Shown here: in pieces, positions 11,463 through 21,842 of the stretch
How positions within the stretch are numbered: position 1 is the stretch's first letter
How the letters are laid out: every line of letters starts with the position of its first letter
DNA from: Ramazzottius varieornatus
Lineage: Eukaryota; Tardigrada; Eutardigrada; Parachela; Ramazzottiidae
Assembly: GCA_001949185.1 (NCBI GenBank)
Contig: BDGG01000014.1
Coordinates: forward strand, 1,014,656-1,078,655
Direction of reading: 5' to 3'
Length of the DNA: 64,000 nucleotides
The notes under the pieces: model-generated
Database searches by the model: none
The model's input: the letters and a program-made list of their open reading frames with translations, nothing else
Told to the model about the DNA's origin: nothing
Made by a program: the position numbers and the translations under genes

Positions 11463-14393
11463 TTAATTGGGAACTTGACCACAGCCCAACTCAAATCGCA
11501 GATGAAGGATGCTTGAAGCCCCCTTAGAATCGACAGCTACCACACTGACATCCCGCGTCTTCACTGTGGTAGTGTAGGCGTCGATACTGGCCGTTTCGCC
11601 TCCAATAGCGGCAGGTGCGATGGAATTTGGCAGCGTGACGGTGGCGTCCGAGCCGACAGGAGTGCCCAGAGCTGACACGGACAGAACACCATCCGGCGTG
11701 ATGGACCACTGCTCTTTGGGTAAGCCGGTGTAAGTGAAGTAGGAAAAATCATCCATATCGGGATCACTTGCCTATAAATCAAGGTTGTGTTCAGATAAAC
11801 GTCCTACGTACTTGCCCTGTCGATCAAACACTACAAATCAGACTGACAGACGCATGATTGACAATTATGGGCCAGTGGAAATTACGGAACAGGCCTTTTC
11901 GCTACGGCGCTACGAAAAGGACGTAGGTAGGCGACCGATTCCCAGTAATACACTTTCCGACACTTTTCTACGAGGTAAACGACATAATTCGGCATATCGA
12001 TTTTCGCACCATAATTCGGGCAACACGAAAGGTTTGAACATTACCTTCAACGCTTGATTCATCCCTCATCGTACGTGTGTTGATACAACATTAGGCTTTT
12101 TAACATTGGGCAGACCCATCTCTATCCCAGACCAAATTGCCGTAATCTACAACGCTTTCCCGTTCTCAAACCTACTGAAACCTCGAGGAGAGAAATCAGT
12201 CTACCTCAGGAAACAAGAAGCAGTTCATTACGCGCAGCAAGAGCTGAGAAAAATATGCCCGAATTACGAGTGGAAAACTTCCATGCCCGAATTATGTCGT
12301 TTACCTCGTACAGTTGAATTGTCATCTGGTCGTCTTTCCCGCCTGGCCCATAATATGTCTCTTGGTGCGTGTGCAGCTCAGGGGCTTGGCATGATGTAGC
12401 TATTGAGCAGAAAATAGTCACTAACTCGAATAATGGCCACGATGTTGGGGCCAGCCAGTACTGATGGAGCGGCTGCTGCGATACAGTGAACAAAGACTTT
12501 GTTGAGGGTCGGTGCTGCGTTGGTGCCGGTGACTTGGCCGGGTTCTCCAATTGGCTTGCCCGATGTATCGACAACGTAGTTGACGATGTAGTTGGCCAAG
12601 CCTGGCTTGCCGGCTGCCGTGGCCGTCCCCGCTTCGTACTGGACAATCTGCGAGTTGATACGGGTGCCTCCAGCGGTGGTGCCACCCGACAAGGGTAGGA
12701 CAGCCGGTAGGTACTCTTGCAGACCGTCTCCGGCCTGGAATGTCCGCGGCTGGACGGCATTGGGTATTGGGCCGATGTTGGCTGTCACCGACTCGAAGCG
12801 TGGCGCGCAGTTGAGCTCAACCTGGATGGGCACCGTGTAGGTTTGCGGAGCGGTACCACCCGTCGTCACTTGCACAGCGGCGGTCACGCTGATGCTTCTC
12901 GTCGGTCGCTTATCCAGAACAAAGTTGACGACGTACTGGCATGGGGTGTTTGTACCGCAGGGTTTGAAGCCAAAAGCGCCAGTGGTCACTGCTAGGTCCA
13001 CCACCAGATTCTTGGAGACAGGCAGCGGCGAGTCGACACTCATGCCAGGGACGGGCGTCTTCCAGCTGACTTGGATGGTGTCGGTGGCAGTAGGTGGTAC
13101 AAGTCCGTCCAGCTACAACAAAGAGCAGCAGCTTTTACGTAAAGCTGGTAGGGTAAGTTTCAATCCATCAATCAAGTGATGAGCTTACAGGCAAAGTGGC
13201 CAGAACGAGGGGAACTGTGGCCGGTGAAGTGGTGCTGGCGGAAGGCGAAGCGCACTGGATACCGCGGGTTATGGAGGCAGGCTCGGGTGTGCCTGGAACT
13301 TTGAAAGATGGTCCAGCAGCGCTGCCCGACGCATAAGCTGCAAAACAATTCGGCGTATACCGTCCAGTAGGCACCAACTGGGTAAAGTCCACCTCCATTG
13401 ATCAAACTCATCCCGCGCAAGAAGCAAAAGCTTGCGCAACTTACGGTCATCACGACATTGTAGTCTGGTGCCAGCCCTGGGATAGCCAAGTGAGGCTGGA
13501 CAATACTTGCCGTACATGTCCAAGAGAGCAGTGCAGTCGTCGACACTCAGCCGCGCTTTAGCACCGACGACGCGACTTGTACTGAAGACCGGCTTGTTGA
13601 AGCTTTTGGCATACTTTTCCCCGGAAATCATGGTGATGGAGTTGAGGTCAAAGGCGCTCTTGTAGGTGGCGTTGACGTTGACGACGGCTCGGTTACTGGG
13701 GCCAAAGATGAATTTGCTCTTGAGGCTGTCCTTTACCAGCTCGTTTCTGGCCGAATCACCGGCTGCGTTGAAGGTCATGGGAGCCGGTTGTCCCATGGCC
13801 GCTGTCTCCCGATCATCGCGCTGGTACTCACTGTACAAGCCCAGGATGTTGACCAGCAGAGCCATAGCTTCCCGTTCCCGTCCAGGACCCAGACAGCTGC
13901 CGTCCTCGTTGCCGGTGCTGTCGGCTGCGGCGCCGCCGAACATGACAGCTAGCTGGCCCGAATTACGGCCTGTTTGGCCTTGATGGTAGCCGGGATATGT
14001 CCAGCACATGGCACTGTTGCCTCCCGGCGGCATGGCTTTCTGGAACTGGATGAAGGGAGCGCTGCCTGGGCCAGTGGTCTGTATGTCGCGCTCAAACTGG
14101 ATGCAGCCTCCCGTTTCCTCTCGGATTTTGCTCATGGCATCCTGCAGGGCTTGGAATTCCTTTGTGGCTACACAGGAAGAGAGTCACCATGTACAATGGT
14201 GACGTGACGGCAAATAGAAGTAAGAAAGAAGAAGGAGATTTCTGGACTTACTGTATCCCTCTGCCCGATACTTGATGACGTTGGAAGGCCATTCAGAGTA
14301 TGGAAAGTTGGCTCCAGGCAGAACTCTGTAGGCGGCCTCTCCCGCCTGCATAACCATCCCAACCAGGAAAAAACTAGCTAGAGCAGACGGCAT
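11463..14393 (-). CDS. Long astacin-like pseudoprotease B with C-terminal repeat domains
   Basis: Five minus-strand exons: 14393-14252, 14167-13445, 13337-13189, 13112-12426 and 11771-11463, totalling 669 aa in frame. The N-terminal 300 residues match genes A and C: signal peptide, W-P-S-N-V-I-K-Y-R, C-I-Q-F, C-W-T-Y-P-G, then A-M-A-L-L-V-N-I-L-G-L-Y-S-E. In the HExxHxxGxxHE positions the three His are Ala, Asn and Ser and the catalytic Glu is Leu. S-I-T-M and L-S-V-D-D-C-x-A-L-x-x-M-Y-G complete the scaffold. Instead of the short D-A-N-G-N-P tail there are about 330 extra residues, including G-F-K-P-C-G and an A-S-D-P-D-M-D-D segment reminiscent of cadherin-like repeats, ending L-G-C-G-Q-V-P-N. 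The 12426 donor (GTTAGT) is weaker than the others. A secreted, non-catalytic, possibly adhesive product is inferred. Confidence 0.82.
11838..12380. mobile_element. Mariner-family MITE in intron 4 of gene B
   Basis: Ends of the type ACGCATGATTGACAATTATG and CCCATAATATGTCTCTTGG..GCGTGT are degenerate inverted copies of the family terminus. Internal blocks at 11969-12025 and 12251-12310 (AGGTAAACGACATAATTCGG) are inverted repeats of each other. The element accounts for most of the 654-bp intron. Confidence 0.6.
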
Positions 14394-15539
14394 TGTCGGG
14401 GACAGTAACTTCTGTGGAATGGTACAAGAGCGGTGCGCCTCCAGATTTCTATTTACATGTGGCTTTCAACAGGTGCAACGTTGTGGGCAAACCTTGTTAC
14501 GTCAATGGCGCATTTGCCCAAGCGTATCGTGACATTTTCAAGATGTTTCGTAAGCAGTGTTTCAGAAAAATGACACGTTGGCACAAAGCCTACTCGACCA
14601 ATTCTGCGCTGACAGCTTCTTGATCGTTCGGTGCCCAATTCTTCAAGTGCTCATTGTATCTGCACGCCAGCCTAGCTCTGAACGATCTCCTTGTTTTGAT
14701 GAACGAAGCGACGGCTGGAAAGTGCCAATCAATTTCCCCGAAAAATAAACTTGAGTCAACCTAGTGTGGAAATACCACACGGCTCTACTTGGAGATATCA
14801 GTCTTGTCAGAAAAACGGTTTCTGCTTCAAGCGTGTTCGTAACCGGTATCAACAGTAATTCTCTGCGACTGGTAGCAGGTGGTAGAGAAAATCCAGAGCG
14901 CACTGCATCAGTGTCCAACACATTTTCCATCACTGGGCTTTGGGCCACTGCCAATACGGTCGAGAATAAGCGTCGGTTTATAGCTCAGCTAAGATAGATT
15001 TGGCCGGCCGACCCGACGGGTTAGCGCCTTTGTCCATCAAACAAAAACATGTGTCAGCTCGGTGTATGGCCCAGAACTCTACAGCAAGAAATGCGCCTGA
15101 GGGTAACGAAGTCCTAAACACTATTACTCTCTCAGCTTCATCAATAACGTTTAGGAGTTTTAATGGCCTTCCATTTTGACTTTCTGTGAACAGTAGCCGG
15201 CGCCACATGGATTTAGCGACAACAGTCTACCTTGTGAATGTGGCTCTATTTGCGGAGCTTTGTCAGAATCAAGCCTTTTGGCGCTTAGACGTGCTATACT
15301 AGGATAAGGGCACAACCAAGGCTAAGTTAGCTGGCATCCCCGTACGCCTCACGTGCACCACCATATAACAAACTAGACGGCTTTGTGTATACTTTTACAT
15401 CCAACATAAACGTTGTATTTTACAGTGACACATAGTTATTGCTCTGACTAAATCGTCAGACCGGCTGTCAGGTCCACTAGAATTCACAACATCAAAACGA
15501 AGAAAGTATGGTGATTTACAATTGCAATCTAGACGAATG
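14394..15539. other. Intergenic, no gene recognised
   Basis: This 1.1-kb gap separates genes B and C. It should hold the promoter of gene B (reading leftwards from 14393) and the 3' UTR of gene C. No ORF with family resemblance or paired splice sites was found. Confidence 0.45.
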
Positions 15540-16606
15540 TCAGATAGGATTTCCGTTAGCGTCGAAGGCTGGTATAACTCCAATGGATATTTCCGGCTTG
15601 TTTCCAGTGGCATACGCTGCAAAAACACATCAGGTGTCCAGTTACTGAGAGATGTTTTCTCCACCAACTGTACTAGCTACAGAGAGTGCACTTACGGTCG
15701 TTGGTGCTACAGGTAGGTCGGCTGCCGCTGCCCTTCTCGGGACAGTATTTGCCGTACATGTATATCAAGGCCGCACAGTCCTGCACACTAAGAGCAGCTT
15801 TGACGCCCACTTCCACACCGGGTTGCAGGATGAAAACCTTCTTCAAGGGTGACTTGGCGAAGCGGTCGGATCGGACCATAGTGATGGATAATGGGTCGAA
15901 TGGGCTGATTATTTGCGAATTATTAGCGTTGAGTGTGTTGACTCTCCCAAAGATATTCTCACCAGCTAGACTGTCGTCAATCAAGTCGTTGCGTCCTTGG
16001 TCATCGGCCTTGGCGAAGATGATGGACGGAGTGGGTGGGTCTTCGCGGTCTTGCCGGAGGTATTCATTCTGTAGGCCCAGAATGTTGACCAGCAGACGCA
16101 TGGCATCCCGTTCTCGTCCAGCACCCAGGCAGCTGCCCTCGTCTGCCCCGCCACCATACATCACCGCCACTTGCCCCTTTCCCCTCTGGTTTTGTAGCAG
16201 TGCGTTGAAACCAGGGTCGGCCGAACAGATGCGAGCCATGACGTTATGACCCAAATCTTTGCGGATGAGGACAAAAGGCACGTCACTGCTGTCGCTGACG
16301 TTGACATCACGCTTGAACTGGATGCAGTTACCGGTATCCTTCGTGATTTGCTCCATGGCTGTCGTCAACGATGTTATTTCTTCTTCCACTGCCAAAAAGA
16401 ATCGATCATGAAGTCTTTCTCCCGTGTGTACTGTGGTCAGACATTTGTACCGTCTACTTACCAAAGTCGGGACCCAGACGGTAGGTGATGACATTGGAGG
16501 GCCAGGGGGAAAAGGGGTGGGAAGGATCTGCCTTAATAATAACAGCAGCCTGTCCCAAGTCACAACAGACCAACACGGCAGTGATCACCGCAATCAGGAA
16601 AGCCAT
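15540..16606 (-). CDS. Secreted astacin-like pseudoprotease C (zinc motif lost)
   Basis: Three minus-strand exons: 16606-16462, 16388-15696 and 15616-15540, totalling 304 aa in frame. The start chosen (M-A-F-L-I-A-V-I-T) gives a clean signal peptide; an upstream in-frame Met would bury it. The domain runs W-P-S-N-V-I-T-Y-R-L-G, C-I-Q-F-K-R-D, G-S-C-L-G-A-G-R-E-R-D, then A-M-R-L-L-V-N-I-L-G-L-Q-N-E. His residues of HExxHxxGxxHE are Arg, Asn and Asn and the catalytic Glu is Leu. F-D-P-L-S-I-T-M, L-S-V-Q-D-C-A-A-L and M-Y-G-K-Y-C-P follow. The last exon ends A-F-D-A-N-G-N-P-I. Unlike gene A there is no intron at the L-V-N-x-L-G site. First and last intron phases match the paralogues. Confidence 0.86.
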
Positions 16607-17079
16607 ATTACAGCCGGTTATGATACGAACTGCACAATTTCTCTCGGTAAATGTTACTAGTGCAAAATAACGAACTTTAGTGTTGGTCGCTGGCAAGAGT
16701 ACACTGATGAGATGAAGTCAGCCAGGAGGCTGGAGCTTACGTCACGTCGTAGAGAGAGACCTGGGTCAGCAGGCAACCCACTTGCTCCATAACACTGCCT
16801 TCTTGATGACACTACTCCACTTTTCCTACCATCGTTTCCTCTGTCGGCAAAATTTCAAAAGCCTGGTCAACATCATGTATATCAACACGCATCATTCTGA
16901 ACATAGAAACATACTTATCCGATAATAAAAAAATCAGGATTACTCTCAATGCTATGCACCCCCACATAACGGAGAAGTGATCCGCTGACTGCCGAAAACG
17001 CAGGCCAGTGATGAAGTGTGTGAAAACATTACGTGGTGATCATTTCAAAGAAGTACGACGAGCGAGCGAGGAACAAGAC

Positions 17080-17305
17080 AAACATCACACGCACGAAGAG
17101 AAACAATGGGTCAGTACAAATTATGGCCCAGGCGGAAAAGACGGCAAGACGAACTTTAACTGTAGAAAAGTGTCGGAAAGTGCATGAGTGTGAATTAGAC
17201 GCGTACGTGCGTCCTTTCGCAGCGCCGTAGCGAAAAGGCCTGGCCTATAATTTGTACTGATCTATAATTTCTCTTCGTGCCTGCCTGAATTATTCGGCTG
17301 TGAAA
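17080..17305. mobile_element. Mariner-family MITE
   Basis: CACACGCACGAAGAGAAAC at the left and CTATAATTTCTCTTCGTGCC at the right form inverted ends, with AGTACAAATTATGGCCCAGG mirrored at the right by the inverse of AGTACAAATTATAGGCCAGG. Internal blocks match the other family members. Confidence 0.65.
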
Positions 17306-17851
17306 CATGTCGCACGGGGTGGCTGAACACACGTAAGGTAGTCGATCGGTAGTATTGATTTCAGTGTGGAATTAATTTACGTACTTAATGATCATTCAAT
17401 GGACGCAAGTCAACTGAAGACTCAGCTGGAAAACTGATATGGAAATTGAGTTACAAAACTTCTATTTGCAACAGTCGCAACGGTCCGAATGTGCGGTTAG
17501 AAAACAGTATTTCAGTGGCCCTACTCAGAATTCAGATTTATTTAAATCCACAGATTTAGCTCAGCTAAATTCGCGTGCAGATTGGCCCATAGCCTAAATG
17601 TAGCCCGCCCATCGAGCTAAATCTAATGCACCGAAACAGGTCGATTTAGCTAAATCCAGCGGCGTAAATCCAGTTGTGACGTCACATGGCTTACTGTTTT
17701 CCACCGAAAACAGCTGTTTTGCACTCGTCACCCGGTACTTCAGAGACGTGTTCTGGCGCGAAGACGGAAACATTTTCAACGTTAGTTTCATGATACTTTT
17801 ATTTTGATTCACTTTATGTTAGGTCGCTGAAGTTCGTTTTTTCTTTCGGAA

Positions 17852-19215
17852 ATGTCTTCTTGCGACGCTCCTTCGATACTCTACAGAGGACAGCTGCTTC
17901 CTGAACCAGCAGCTCAGCAAGTTCTTGTACAAAGTAGGATGGCAGAAAAGTGTACGGTTCAAGCCACGAAGAGGGAAGGATGGACTAAGCAAGCAGAAGA
18001 AAGCCTCCTCCAGTGGTTAGAAACACCTGGAAACTACGACAAGTTTCGGTCTGCTCCGCAAGACAAAGGAGATGGAAGGAAGAGAACTAGCTCCAACACC
18101 AGGATGGACATCACGCGGAAGATCGTGGAGCATCTTGCAAAGTCGGGTGCTGTAAAGACGGAAAAACAAGTAACCACTAAAGTCCATAACCTTGTTGGGA
18201 AATGGAAAGAGGCTCATCTAGCCAAGACTGGGACTGGTTTCGGTGTCAATGGCGAAGGAACCAAAAACGGAAAAGCGCTACGGGGTAAGACGAACTTTCA
18301 ATTTACGGAACTGTGAAAAAACATTTCATCTTGCTTTCAAATGAACGATTTGCTCACTTTCGAGTTTTCGCTGGTGGTTAGACAGTTCTGATTGGTTGAT
18401 TATTTCAAAGCGCTGTAAGGTAAGATGAGGCTGTCAAAATACGAAAGTGTGTAAATACGGTTTGTTTAAGCTTTTACCGAACGATTTGCTCACTTTCGTG
18501 TTTTCGGTGATGGCTCAGCAGCTTTGATTGGCTGATTATTGCAGAGACCATACTCGACATTTGCAAGTACTGGGACCGTCTTGATCCTGTTTTCCGCGAT
18601 CGTGCTGGGATGTCTGCACCTTTTACAGGTGATAACGAAGATGGCGTGGCGACCAACGTTTTCACACTAGCCGTAACAGATAACACGGAAAAGACTATGG
18701 AATTTCCCGAAGGGACAGCCGAAGTTTCAGCAGAAGTACCGAAAGACAGACCGACTTCTCGCTACTCTGAATTAGAGGACCATCGGTCGGTTGCTGATAA
18801 GATGCTTGACGGTGATTATGTTCCATCAGACGACGAAGAAACTCTCACTGGATCACCTGGCTCAGCTTCAAAGAAACGTCCAAAAAAATTCAAGTCTTTG
18901 TGTGACGGCATGGATAAAAAGCCAAAAGAGAAAACAATGGATCTGGTAGGGATACTCGTGGCTAGCGGGAAAGAAAGGAATGAGCGTGCAGCGGCTAGGA
19001 ACGAGGTCATGGAACGACGATTCACCCGAGAGTTGGACTTGAAAGAAAAAGAACTGAGACTGAACGAACAGCGACAGAAAGATGATCACGAGACGAAGAT
19101 GGAAGAGCTCAGAATTCGAAACCAAGAGATTGATCTACGCAAAGCCGAAATGGAATTCAAACGGACGGAGATGCTTCTAGAGTTGGAGAGATTGAAGCAG
19201 CAGCGTTTACAGTAG
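17852..19215 (+). CDS. Harbinger accessory Myb/SANT-like DNA-binding protein
   Basis: Two exons, 17852-18284 and 18545-19215, join in frame to 367 aa. The N-terminal part has W-T-K-Q-A-E-E-S-L-L-Q-W-L followed by a helical K-Q-V-T-T-K-V-H-N-L-V-G-K-W segment, the layout of the trihelix/SANT-like domain in Harbinger second proteins. Exon 2 opens with Y-W-D-R-L-D-P-V-F. An acidic linker and a long charged C-terminal coiled coil rich in Glu, Arg and Lys (about residues 270-365) follow. In known Harbingers the partner protein binds subterminal DNA and recruits the transposase to the nucleus; that role is inferred from family and position. Confidence 0.8.
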
Positions 19216-19473
19216 TGGTTTCCACCATGAACACCAAGACACGAAAGTTAGGAAATTAGACTTCTTACTTTTTGCTAAACCAAAAAATCCAACTTTCTAA
19301 TTCTAATCGCTATTGAGACTTGAAATCGAAGTGAACTGGACTGAATCGAATACGTTTTTCTGGAATAAACGAACTGTTGATATTTTCTTTCTTCCAGAGC
19401 ATCGATCGTTGGAGAAACGTTCTCTGAATCATGAAATGATACGAAAAATTAGCTTTCATGATTCCACTTAAAT

Positions 19474-20721
19474 TTACTGCCATCTTAAGACATATTGCTT
19501 GATTCTTTCTCGTTTGGTTGAACCTCGTTCAGTCGCTACCGCTTGTTGATTCGGGTTTGGAATCGGGCCGTCATCACCATCATCTTCCACTGTCCACTCT
19601 TCATCATATTCGTCGTCCAGAAGCATATTATGTAGCATGCAACACGTTCTGATCCAGTACACAGCGAATTCGTGATCTTTCTTATTCTTGATTCTTAGTC
19701 GCAAGGCTTTTAAACTTTGGAAACGGCCTTTGAGCATTCCAATAGTCTGTTCCACGATAACCCTAGCCTGACTATGAGCTGTGTTGAAAGCCGTGTTCTC
19801 GTGACTGTTGGCCAGGGGTTTCTTGAACGTCGGGACTATAATATCCGATACGGGATAGGCGCTGTCAGCAAGCAGATATTCATGACCAGAAAAATATTTG
19901 AATGGATTCAGAGCTAGCTTCGAATACATGAACACTCTGTGATCATGAGAACAGCCTGGGAAACCAGCGAAAACATGACGGATGCGTTTCAGATCATCGC
20001 AGACGATCATGGCATTAATGGCATAGCTACCTTTCCGCGTGTAGTAATCTTCCCCACACATGGATGGAGCTTCCTGTAAACCAATTAGTGACCCGTCAAC
20101 ATATCCGAGGCAGTGGGGAAACCCTTGGTTTTTTTCGATACGAGCTTTGATGGTAGCTCGCTCGCTCGTGTTAGGCCAAGTAACGACAGTCTTTTCCAGC
20201 GAGAGTAACGCGTACATCACTCTTTCGGTGTAAAGGCTTACAGTGCCCTCTCCAATTCCCAAACGCGATCCAGCAGTCCATAAAGACGAAGCGGAATCGT
20301 CGAATCCAAACCGCGACAATGCTACCATAAGCTGATCAGGCACAGGAGCCTGTTCGTGATGACTCTTGTTCCTGAAGACAATGTGAGAGCCTATTTTGTC
20401 CACAACAGCGAAAAATGCTTGCCTGGTCATTCGGGCGTTTCTCTTGAAGGTCAGCTCATCTGACTGGAATATCAGGTAGGCTAACTCTTTCGTTTTTGGT
20501 GAGTTCACTCGCGCGGAAAGGTAACGGCTTTGAGTGGCGAAATATCGAACGACAGCTATCTTGATTTCTTCATCATCTTCCGAACTGCTACCATCAGTTT
20601 CGCACAACATCTCATCCTCTTCGTCGCTACTAGAATCCAGAACATTATGAAGCACAAGATCTGTCAGAATTTTGACGTCGACTGACCGAACAAGTTCTTT
20701 ACGGTTAACTAGACGAGGCAT
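19474..20721 (-). CDS. HARBI1-type DDE transposase
   Basis: A single 415-aa uninterrupted frame. The catalytic region shows Y-V-D-G-S-L-I-G-L (first Asp), G-C-S-H-D-H-R-V-F preceded by F-A-G-F-P, L-L-A-D-S-A-Y-P (second Asp region) and Q-A-R-V-I-V-E-Q-T-I-G-M-L-K-G-R-F (Glu), in the order and spacing of HARBI1 proteins. A C-M-L-H-N-M-L helix and an acidic tail follow. No stop or frame break is visible, so the enzyme is potentially functional. It should cut and rejoin DNA at the 30-bp TIRs together with the convergent SANT-like partner. Confidence 0.9.
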   Translation of the reverse strand: MPRLVNRKELVRSVDVKILTDLVLHNVLDSSSDEEDEMLCETDGSSSEDDEEIKIAVVRYFATQSRYLSARVNSPKTKELAYLIFQSDELTFKRNARMTRQAFFAVVDKIGSHIVFRNKSHHEQAPVPDQLMVALSRFGFDDSASSLWTAGSRLGIGEGTVSLYTERVMYALLSLEKTVVTWPNTSERATIKARIEKNQGFPHCLGYVDGSLIGLQEAPSMCGEDYYTRKGSYAINAMIVCDDLKRIRHVFAGFPGCSHDHRVFMYSKLALNPFKYFSGHEYLLADSAYPVSDIIVPTFKKPLANSHENTAFNTAHSQARVIVEQTIGMLKGRFQSLKALRLRIKNKKDHEFAVYWIRTCCMLHNMLLDDEYDEEWTVEDDGDDGPIPNPNQQAVATERGSTKRERIKQYVLRWQ

Positions 20722-21212
20722 GGTCGAACTGCTAGTAAGTGAGCGAGAAACAGAAAACTAAACTTTGTCACAGCTGGAAATTCGAGATGCATTCTCGGTG
20801 ACGTCACCTTGGAATCTACGTCATTGAATCGCTACCGTGATTTAGCCGTTATTTCGGCACTCAGAATTCAGGTCGTAAATTGGCTGTCTGATTGGTGGAT
20901 TTCGCTAAATCAAGATCCAACTAAATAAGCCTGATTTAGATAAATCTGAATTCTGAGTAGGGCCAGTTTCGTCAGATTCGGCACGTCTTGCCCATTATGT
21001 TTGCCACACTGCGAGCGATTGCATGGACCATGTCACTTGATTCCCTGATTCAATCGTGAAGCATCATGTAATGCTTGTGTATGTCATGTCGCGCGTTTGG
21101 CTGGCAAGCCGTAGCACGACGGCGTGGACATGGCAACCAGTATTGTTAACTTCTTGAATGATTTTCGCGCTTCAAAATCTGAAATTTTGTACACTTTTCG
21201 AGCCAGCGGACT

Positions 21213-21460
21213 GGCTCTACTCACAATTCAGATTTAACTGCATCAGTTGATTTAGCTAAATCAACATTTACCGGAGTCGGCCAATCACGGAGCTCGGATT
21301 GCTAGATCTGCGGGTTTAGCGAAATTTTTCAAAACAGAACCGTTTAGCTAAAGCTGCAGACGTATTAATAGCTATTCGGGCTCCGTGATTGGTCGGCTCC
21401 GCTAGATCTTGATTTGGCTAAATCAACTGATTTGGGTAAATCTGAATTGTGAGTTAAGCC
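21213..21460. mobile_element. Harbinger-derived MITE
   Basis: The ends (GGCTCTACTCACAATTCAG and the inverse of GGCTTAACTCACAATTCAG) resemble the Harbinger TIR 4 kb upstream. Flanking triplets ACT and GCT agree at two of three positions. At about 248 bp without an ORF it is a likely non-autonomous derivative. Confidence 0.65.
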
Positions 21461-21842
21461 GCTGTAGTGTGAGCTTTTGGCAGCTGGGTTTGCGCAGAAG
21501 CAGCAGAGCCGAACGAATTTGCAGAAATTTGAGTTCTGCCATCGCCCGCAGAACTCTTTGGCAGAATCCATCACATGTAACGCCGTGCTCATTGGCACCG
21601 TTAAGGTGGGCCACCTGGAGAGCGCTGGACGGCCTGACACATTACCCTAGACCGTTTGACCAAGCAAGAAAAGAGTCTTGCTGAGCTTCGAAAGAGTGAG
21701 AAGCATCATTGAGCTTCATCATGCTGCTGGGTAGAGCTTTTGATCTACATTCAGACAGATGGCTTTGCTGTGCACATGACAGGCACCATATAAAATGACG
21801 AGGCAGGAAGGTGCTTGGCTTCAGTTTGGTCCTGTCGGAAAA

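Larger units (their letters stand above)
17517..20964. mobile_element. Complete PIF/Harbinger DNA transposon
   Basis: Terminal inverted repeats begin GGCCCTACTCAGAATTCAG at both ends (left at 17517, right ending at 20964) and run about 30 bp. A 3-bp direct repeat AGT flanks the element (17514-17516 and 20965-20967), matching the 3-bp duplications of the superfamily. It encodes a MADF/SANT-like DNA-binding protein on plus and a DDE transposase on minus, tail to tail. Both reading frames are open, so this copy may be autonomous. Confidence 0.9.

Noticed and set aside
14557-15208. Open frames between astacin-like genes B and C
   Set aside because: No astacin or repeat-domain similarity on either strand. 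Probably chance frames.
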